Of a stretch of 64,000 nt of DNA, positions 60,303 to 64,000 are shown piece by piece. Position 1 is the stretch's first letter; the number at the start of each line of letters is the position of its first letter. The stretch is from an uncultured Marvinbryantia sp. (GTDB lineage: Bacteria; Bacillota; Clostridia; Lachnospirales; Lachnospiraceae), in NCBI RefSeq assembly GCF_905201705.1, contig NZ_CAJKOX010000002.1:1-64000 (forward strand), written 5' to 3'. Both the position numbers and the translations under genes were made by a program. The notes under the pieces are model-generated. The model was not told the origin of the DNA. It saw only the letters and a program-made list of their open reading frames with translations, and did not search any database.

Positions 60303-61284
60303 GATGAACGGGCAGAATAATATTGGACTGCCGGGGCGTTTCTCCGTCGAGAAGCTGAAGCATAAACTCTACAGCGGTCTGTGCCTTCAGCTTCATATCC
60401 TGATGTATCGTGGTGAGCGGCGGCGTTACCATCTGGCACATGGCAATGTCGTCAAAGCCGATAATGGAAATGTCTTCCGGTACCCGGATGCCGCGGGCGT
60501 GCAGACCGCTCATAATGCCAATGGCGAGCTGGTCGGCAGAGGCGACAAGCGCGGTGATATCCCTGTGGACGGAAATCGCGTCAGCGGCAGCGTGGCAGGA
60601 TGCAACGCTGTCCATTTCATATTCAAAGAGGATGGACGGATCGAAGGGAATACCGCTTTCCGTCAGCGCTGCCTTGTATCCGAGAAAGCGTTCCTGCAGT
60701 ACGCCGCCGTCCTTCATAAAGGGGCTGGCATAGGCGATGCGCGTATGGCCTTTTTCTGCGAGATACCTGGCGGCGAGATAGCTGCCCTTGAAATCCTCCA
60801 GTCCGACGTTGTATACGTTGGGCTGACGGACGTAGCTGTCGATCAGGACAATGGGAATATGGAATGCAGAAAGGGCATCAAAAAAGGTATCGTGGAAAAT
60901 ACCGGTGAGAAAAAGACCGTCCACGTTCCAGTTCTGAAGAAAGCTGATGAGCTCGTCGGTGGTCTTTACCGTGCGCAGCATCAGATAGTAACCGTTTTCC
61001 CGAAGTGCGCTTTCAATAACGCCGATGGCGGAGGAGTGGAACGGGTCCTCCATCATATTGGTATCGTCCCGCGTGATGACATGGTTGATGAAGGCGATCA
61101 CTTTGGAGGATTTGGAGACCAGAGTCCTTGCGGACATATTTGGTGTGTAGCCAAGAACACGGATCGCGTCATTTACTCTTTCAATCGTTTCCTGGGAGAC
61201 ACGATTCGACCGGCCATGAATGACGTTGGAAATAGTAGTGCAGCTTACTCCGGTGTATCTGGCGATATCTTTAATGGTAGCCAT
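60265..61284 (-). CDS. LacI-family repressor of the disaccharide locus
   Basis: Repressor with HTH IKDIARYTGVSCTTISNVIHG and hinge (1-60), then the ligand domain with GLFLTGIFHDTFF, ALVASADQLAIGIMSGL and ISIIGFDDIAMCQMVTPPLTT; 339 aa, standard length. It is convergent with and overlaps the second phosphorylase gene, and divergent from pgmB. Operator-like palindromes of one consensus lie at its own promoter, at the pgmB -35 box and at the importer promoter, so it probably controls all three units. Its ribosome site lies within a 16-bp palindrome. Confidence 0.9.
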   Translation of the reverse strand: MATIKDIARYTGVSCTTISNVIHGRSNRVSQETIERVNDAIRVLGYTPNMSARTLVSKSSKVIAFINHVITRDDTNMMEDPFHSSAIGVIESALRENGYYLMLRTVKTTDELISFLQNWNVDGLFLTGIFHDTFFDALSAFHIPIVLIDSYVRQPNVYNVGLEDFKGSYLAARYLAEKGHTRIAYASPFMKDGGVLQERFLGYKAALTESGIPFDPSILFEYEMDSVASCHAAADAISVHRDITALVASADQLAIGIMSGLHARGIRVPEDISIIGFDDIAMCQMVTPPLTTIHQDMKLKAQTAVEFMLQLLDGETPRQSNIILPVHLTERQSVRSLLP

Positions 61285-61300
61285 AAAGGAAATTTCCTTT
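61285..61300 (-). promoter_or_regulatory. 16-bp palindrome containing the LacI-gene ribosome site
   Basis: AAAGGAAATTTCCTTT is identical to its reverse complement and sits immediately before the LacI start codon. It includes the AAAGG ribosome site on the minus strand. It may be a fold that limits translation, or a binding site. Confidence 0.45.
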
Positions 61301-61315
61301 CTGTTTTTATGTAAA

Positions 61316-61329
61316 GTTTAACGTTGAAC
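61316..61329. promoter_or_regulatory. LacI-type operator O3
   Basis: GTTTAACGTTGAAC, a 14-bp near-palindrome overlapping the pgmB -35 box and lying between the two divergent starts. Same consensus as O1 and O2. Confidence 0.6.
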
Positions 61330-61353
61330 AATCTGCTTTTTTTAATATATAAT
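61324..61353 (+). promoter_or_regulatory. promoter of pgmB
   Basis: TTGAAC (61324-61329), 18-bp spacer, TATAAT (61348-61353), 34 bp before the start codon. The -35 is inside operator O3. Confidence 0.65.
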
Positions 61354-61387
61354 AGAAAAATTTTTTTTGCAAGAGGAGGAGAAAAAA

Positions 61388-62032
61388 ATGATCAGAGGAG
61401 TGATTTTTGACCTGGACGGGGTACTGGTTTCCACGGACGAGCTTCATTATCAGGCGTGGAAGCGTCTGGCAAATGAACTGGGAATTATGGATTTTGGCAG
61501 AAAAGACAACGAGCGGCAGCGCGGCGTCAGCCGGATGGCGTCTCTGGAAATCGTGCTGGAGAAGGGAACGAAGGAATATACGGATGAAGAAAAAAAGGCT
61601 CTGGCTGAAAAGAAGAACGATTATTATAAAAAATCTCTGCAGACGCTGTCTCCGGAGGATGTGCTGCCGGGAGCGAAAGAAGCGCTGGAAATGCTGCGGG
61701 AGCGGGGAGTCTTAACGGCAGTAGGCTCTGCCAGCAAAAATGCGCCGGAGATATTGGAACGGATCGAACTGATGCCGCTTCTGGATAAAATAAGCTGCGG
61801 TCTGGACATCACCAGATCCAAGCCGGACCCGGAGGTTTTTCTGGTGGCGGCAAAGAAGCTGGGACTGGCGCCGGAGGATTGTCTTGTAGTGGAAGACTCG
61901 GCAGCCGGAATCCAGGCGGCAAGAAACGGAGGAATGAAAACCCTGGCAGTGGGGCCCCTGTCTGGGCAGCTGGGCGGAGACTTTGAGGCGAGGGATCTGT
62001 CGGCAGTGGAGAACTGGGACGAGATACTGTAA
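61388..62032 (+). CDS. pgmB: beta-phosphoglucomutase
   Basis: HAD-superfamily enzyme that converts beta-glucose 1-phosphate, the product of GH65 phosphorylases, to glucose 6-phosphate. Seen: nucleophile Asp8 and acid/base Asp10 in IFDLDGVLVSTDELH, helical cap (about 15-90), AVGSASKNAPEIL (motif II) and KPDPEVFL with VVEDSAAGIQAARNGGM (motifs III and IV); 214 aa, typical. ATG 61388 is set by GAGGAGGAG 6 nt upstream. It completes the phosphorolytic pathway of the adjacent operon and is driven by its own operator-bearing promoter. Confidence 0.92.
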   Translation: MIRGVIFDLDGVLVSTDELHYQAWKRLANELGIMDFGRKDNERQRGVSRMASLEIVLEKGTKEYTDEEKKALAEKKNDYYKKSLQTLSPEDVLPGAKEALEMLRERGVLTAVGSASKNAPEILERIELMPLLDKISCGLDITRSKPDPEVFLVAAKKLGLAPEDCLVVEDSAAGIQAARNGGMKTLAVGPLSGQLGGDFEARDLSAVENWDEIL

Positions 62033-62145
62033 ACGAAGAGTGGTGGCACAGCACACTTTTATTCTGAAACAGGGAATGTGTATGAACGAAAAACACACTG
62101 GCAGATAAGCTAATATCGTTAAATTTTTAATTAATACAGATTCCC

Positions 62146-62173
62146 TTGACTACATTTTCAGATATGTTACAAT
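62146..62173 (+). promoter_or_regulatory. promoter of ppdK
   Basis: TTGACT (62146-62151), 16-bp spacer, TACAAT (62168-62173) with TGT upstream (extended -10). Transcription should start near 62180, leaving a 180-nt leader. TATCGTTAAA at 62114-62123 resembles half of the LacI-type operator of the neighbouring locus, but is too incomplete to call. Confidence 0.62.
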
Positions 62174-62181
62174 AATTGTGT

Positions 62182-62231
62182 GCGATATAACGAGGTATCG
62201 CGTCACACCGGTTATTTACCCGGTGTTTTTT
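62182..62231 (+). promoter_or_regulatory. attenuator in the ppdK leader (hairpin plus intrinsic terminator)
   Basis: GCGATA (62182-62187) pairs with TATCGC (62196-62201) directly after the expected start. Next, ACACCGG (62205-62211) pairs with CCGGTGT (62220-62226) and runs into TTTTTT, an intrinsic terminator about 180 nt upstream of ppdK. Downstream, TTGCGC and GCGCAA segments can form another stem. Reading through would need control of this terminator. No known riboswitch class was recognised. Confidence 0.6.
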
Positions 62232-62359
62232 GCGCGCAAGGTAAAGAATACAGTTTTATTGCGCAAAAGAAGCTCTGGCAGAGAGCCACATCTGCCGGAA
62301 GCTGTGCGGCTGTTTTGGAGAGAACCGCCGCCAAAATACAAAACAGGAGGAACTACATA

Positions 62360-64000
62360 ATGGCAAAATGGGTTTACTTATTCAGCGAAGGTAACGCGAA
62401 TATGCGCGAGCTTCTTGGGGGAAAAGGTGCGAATCTGGCAGAGATGACAGGCCTCGGTCTTCCGGTACCGCAGGGATTCACGATCACGACAGAAGCGTGT
62501 ACGCAGTACTACGAAGACGGACAGACGATTAATGACGAAATTCAGGCACAGATCAACGAGTATATTGGAAAGATGGAAGAGATCACCGGAAAGAAATTCG
62601 GCGACAGCGAGAATCCGCTGCTGGTATCTGTCCGCTCCGGCGCAAGAGCATCCATGCCGGGTATGATGGACACGATCCTGAATCTCGGACTGAATGAGAC
62701 GGTAGTAAATGTGCTTGCTGAAAAGTCCGGTAATCCGCGCTGGGCATGGGACTGCTACAGAAGATTTATCCAGATGTTCTCCGACGTTGTTATGGAGGTC
62801 GGCAAGAAATATTTTGAAGAGCTGATTGACAAAATGAAGCTGGACAGAGGCGTTACGCAGGACGTTGAGCTGTCGGCGGACGACCTGAAGGAGCTGGCAA
62901 ACCAGTTTAAGGCGGAATATAAAGGAAAAATCGGAAAAGATTTCCCGGACGACCCGAAGGAGCAGCTTATGGAGGCTATCAAAGCGGTATTCCGTTCCTG
63001 GGACAACCCGCGTGCCAATGTTTACCGCCGCGACAATGATATCCCGTACTCCTGGGGAACTGCGGTAAACGTACAGTCGATGGCTTTCGGAAACATGGGC
63101 GACGACTGCGGTACAGGCGTTGCATTTACGCGTGACCCGGCTACCGGCGAGAACGGTCTGTTCGGCGAGTTCCTTACGAATGCGCAGGGCGAGGACGTGG
63201 TTGCCGGCGTGCGTACCCCGATGCATATTTCCGAGATGGCGGACAAGTTCCCGGAGGCATTTCAGCAGTTTAAAGAGGTTTGCAGTATTCTGGAGAAGCA
63301 TTACAGAGATATGCAGGATATGGAGTTCACCGTTGAGCACGGCAAGCTGTATATGCTGCAGACCAGAAATGGTAAGAGAACCGCGCAGGCGGCGCTGAAG
63401 ATTGCCTGCGACCTGGTGGATGAGGGCATGAGAACCGAGGAAGAGGCGGTAGCGATGATTGACCCGCGCAACCTGGATACGCTGCTTCATCCGCAGTTTG
63501 ACAGAGCATCCCTCGTGCGCGCGACACCGGCGGCAAGAGCGCTGGCGGCATCACCGGGAGCAGCCTGCGGACAGATCGTATTCTCGGCGGAGGATGCAAA
63601 GAGCTGGCACGCTAAGGGCAAGAAGGTGGTTCTGGTGCGTCTGGAGACCTCGCCGGAGGATATCGAGGGTATGAAAGCGGCGCAGGGTATTCTGACAGTC
63701 CGCGGCGGTATGACAAGCCATGCGGCGGTAGTTGCCCGCGGTATGGGTACCTGCTGTGTATCCGGCTGCTCCGAGATTGCAATGGATGAGGAAAATAAGA
63801 AGTTTACGCTTGCCGGCAAGGAATATCATGAGGGAGACTGGCTCTCCATCGATGGTTCCACCGGAAATATTTACGACGGCGTTATCCCGACGGTGGATGC
63901 AACGATCGCCGGTGAATTCGGCAGAATCATGGGCTGGGCGGATAAATACAGAAAGCTGCAGGTAAGAACGAATGCGGATACGCCGAGCGACGCAAAGAAG
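62360..64000 (+). CDS. ppdK: pyruvate, phosphate dikinase (5' part; cut by window end)
   Basis: Interconverts pyruvate, ATP and phosphate with phosphoenolpyruvate, AMP and pyrophosphate; in anaerobic clostridia it often works in glycolysis. Seen: GKGANLAEMTGLGLPVPQGF (ATP-grasp start), SVRSGARASMPGMMDTILNLG, MVFGNMG-like MAFGNMGDDCGTGVAFTRDP, and the swivelling phospho-His domain with the catalytic His in GGMTSHAAVVARGMG. Visible part is 547 codons, open to the window edge; the family is about 875 aa, so roughly the C-terminal PEP/pyruvate domain is missing. AGGAGG lies before ATG 62360. Confidence 0.94.
   Translation, partial: MAKWVYLFSEGNANMRELLGGKGANLAEMTGLGLPVPQGFTITTEACTQYYEDGQTINDEIQAQINEYIGKMEEITGKKFGDSENPLLVSVRSGARASMPGMMDTILNLGLNETVVNVLAEKSGNPRWAWDCYRRFIQMFSDVVMEVGKKYFEELIDKMKLDRGVTQDVELSADDLKELANQFKAEYKGKIGKDFPDDPKEQLMEAIKAVFRSWDNPRANVYRRDNDIPYSWGTAVNVQSMAFGNMGDDCGTGVAFTRDPATGENGLFGEFLTNAQGEDVVAGVRTPMHISEMADKFPEAFQQFKEVCSILEKHYRDMQDMEFTVEHGKLYMLQTRNGKRTAQAALKIACDLVDEGMRTEEEAVAMIDPRNLDTLLHPQFDRASLVRATPAARALAASPGAACGQIVFSAEDAKSWHAKGKKVVLVRLETSPEDIEGMKAAQGILTVRGGMTSHAAVVARGMGTCCVSGCSEIAMDEENKKFTLAGKEYHEGDWLSIDGSTGNIYDGVIPTVDATIAGEFGRIMGWADKYRKLQVRTNADTPSDAKK

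Noticed and set aside
62033..62145. Gene in the gap after pgmB
   Set aside because: No frame with a ribosome site and no recognisable product. Only a partial match to the LacI operator (62111-62124) was seen, too weak to report as a site.

Overview
The window reads as chromosome from a gut-type Firmicute, most likely Lachnospiraceae (Clostridia). The basis is inference from gene content: msm/lpl-type ABC sugar importers without their own ATPase, YesM/YesN two-component genes, GH65 phosphorylases, rubrerythrin, ppdK, the rpmG-secE-nusG-rplK-rplA cluster, strong AGGAGG ribosome sites and about even base composition. No rRNA, tRNA, CRISPR array, phage or intact insertion sequence was seen.

Region 1 (0.1-16 kb) is a plant-glycan locus: alpha-L-fucosidase (GH29), a YesM/YesN-type sensor and regulator, an oligosaccharide ABC importer (two permeases and a binding protein), a YicI-type alpha-xylosidase (GH31) and a beta-glucosidase (GH3). 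A Rpn-type nuclease with its own promoter sits between importer and xylosidase. A membrane-anchored alpha/beta hydrolase follows. With the GH3 and GH2 enzymes of region 3, the set fits removal of fucose, galactose, xylose and glucose from xyloglucan-like oligosaccharides.

Region 2 (16.2-21.6 kb) is the most unusual part. A stand-alone condensation-domain protein, a free acyl/peptidyl carrier protein and an acyl-activating AMP ligase form one operon. It is followed by a convergent TetR regulator and a divergently transcribed AGCS (sodium:amino acid) transporter. The regulator/transporter intergenic region carries repeated TTCGTT-type half-sites over both candidate promoters. This looks like a three-protein assembly line making a small acylated product.

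Region 3 (21.9-31.4 kb) is one long operon: a circularly permuted, membrane-anchored GH3; a small membrane protein with an apparent frameshift at its start; a GH2; a GtrA-like membrane protein; a LytTR regulator with a GHKL sensor kinase; and a LysR regulator. metY (O-acetylhomoserine sulfhydrylase) follows under its own promoter.

Region 4 (33-45.3 kb) holds a RluA-type pseudouridine synthase, a LacI regulator, a MATE exporter, a GH31-dctP-dctQ-dctM operon (alpha-glycosidase plus TRAP transporter) facing an AraC regulator, and a CmpB-type membrane protein. Three of these genes carry in-frame minisatellites, and the gap after the pseudouridine synthase carries a fourth repeat array.

Region 5 (45.4-52.5 kb) is housekeeping: rubrerythrin, tcdA, then rpmG-secE-nusG-rplK-rplA. 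Both rplK and rplA are preceded by an RNA element resembling the 23S rRNA binding site of protein L1. An HTH-TPR regulator, an MFS transporter and eroded DUF3990/DUF3791 remnants follow.

Region 6 (52.3-62.0 kb) is a phosphorolytic disaccharide pathway: ABC importer, two GH65 phosphorylases, a LacI repressor and beta-phosphoglucomutase. Near-identical 14-bp palindromes lie at both ends of the locus. Region 7 is ppdK (cut by the window end), behind a leader containing an intrinsic terminator.
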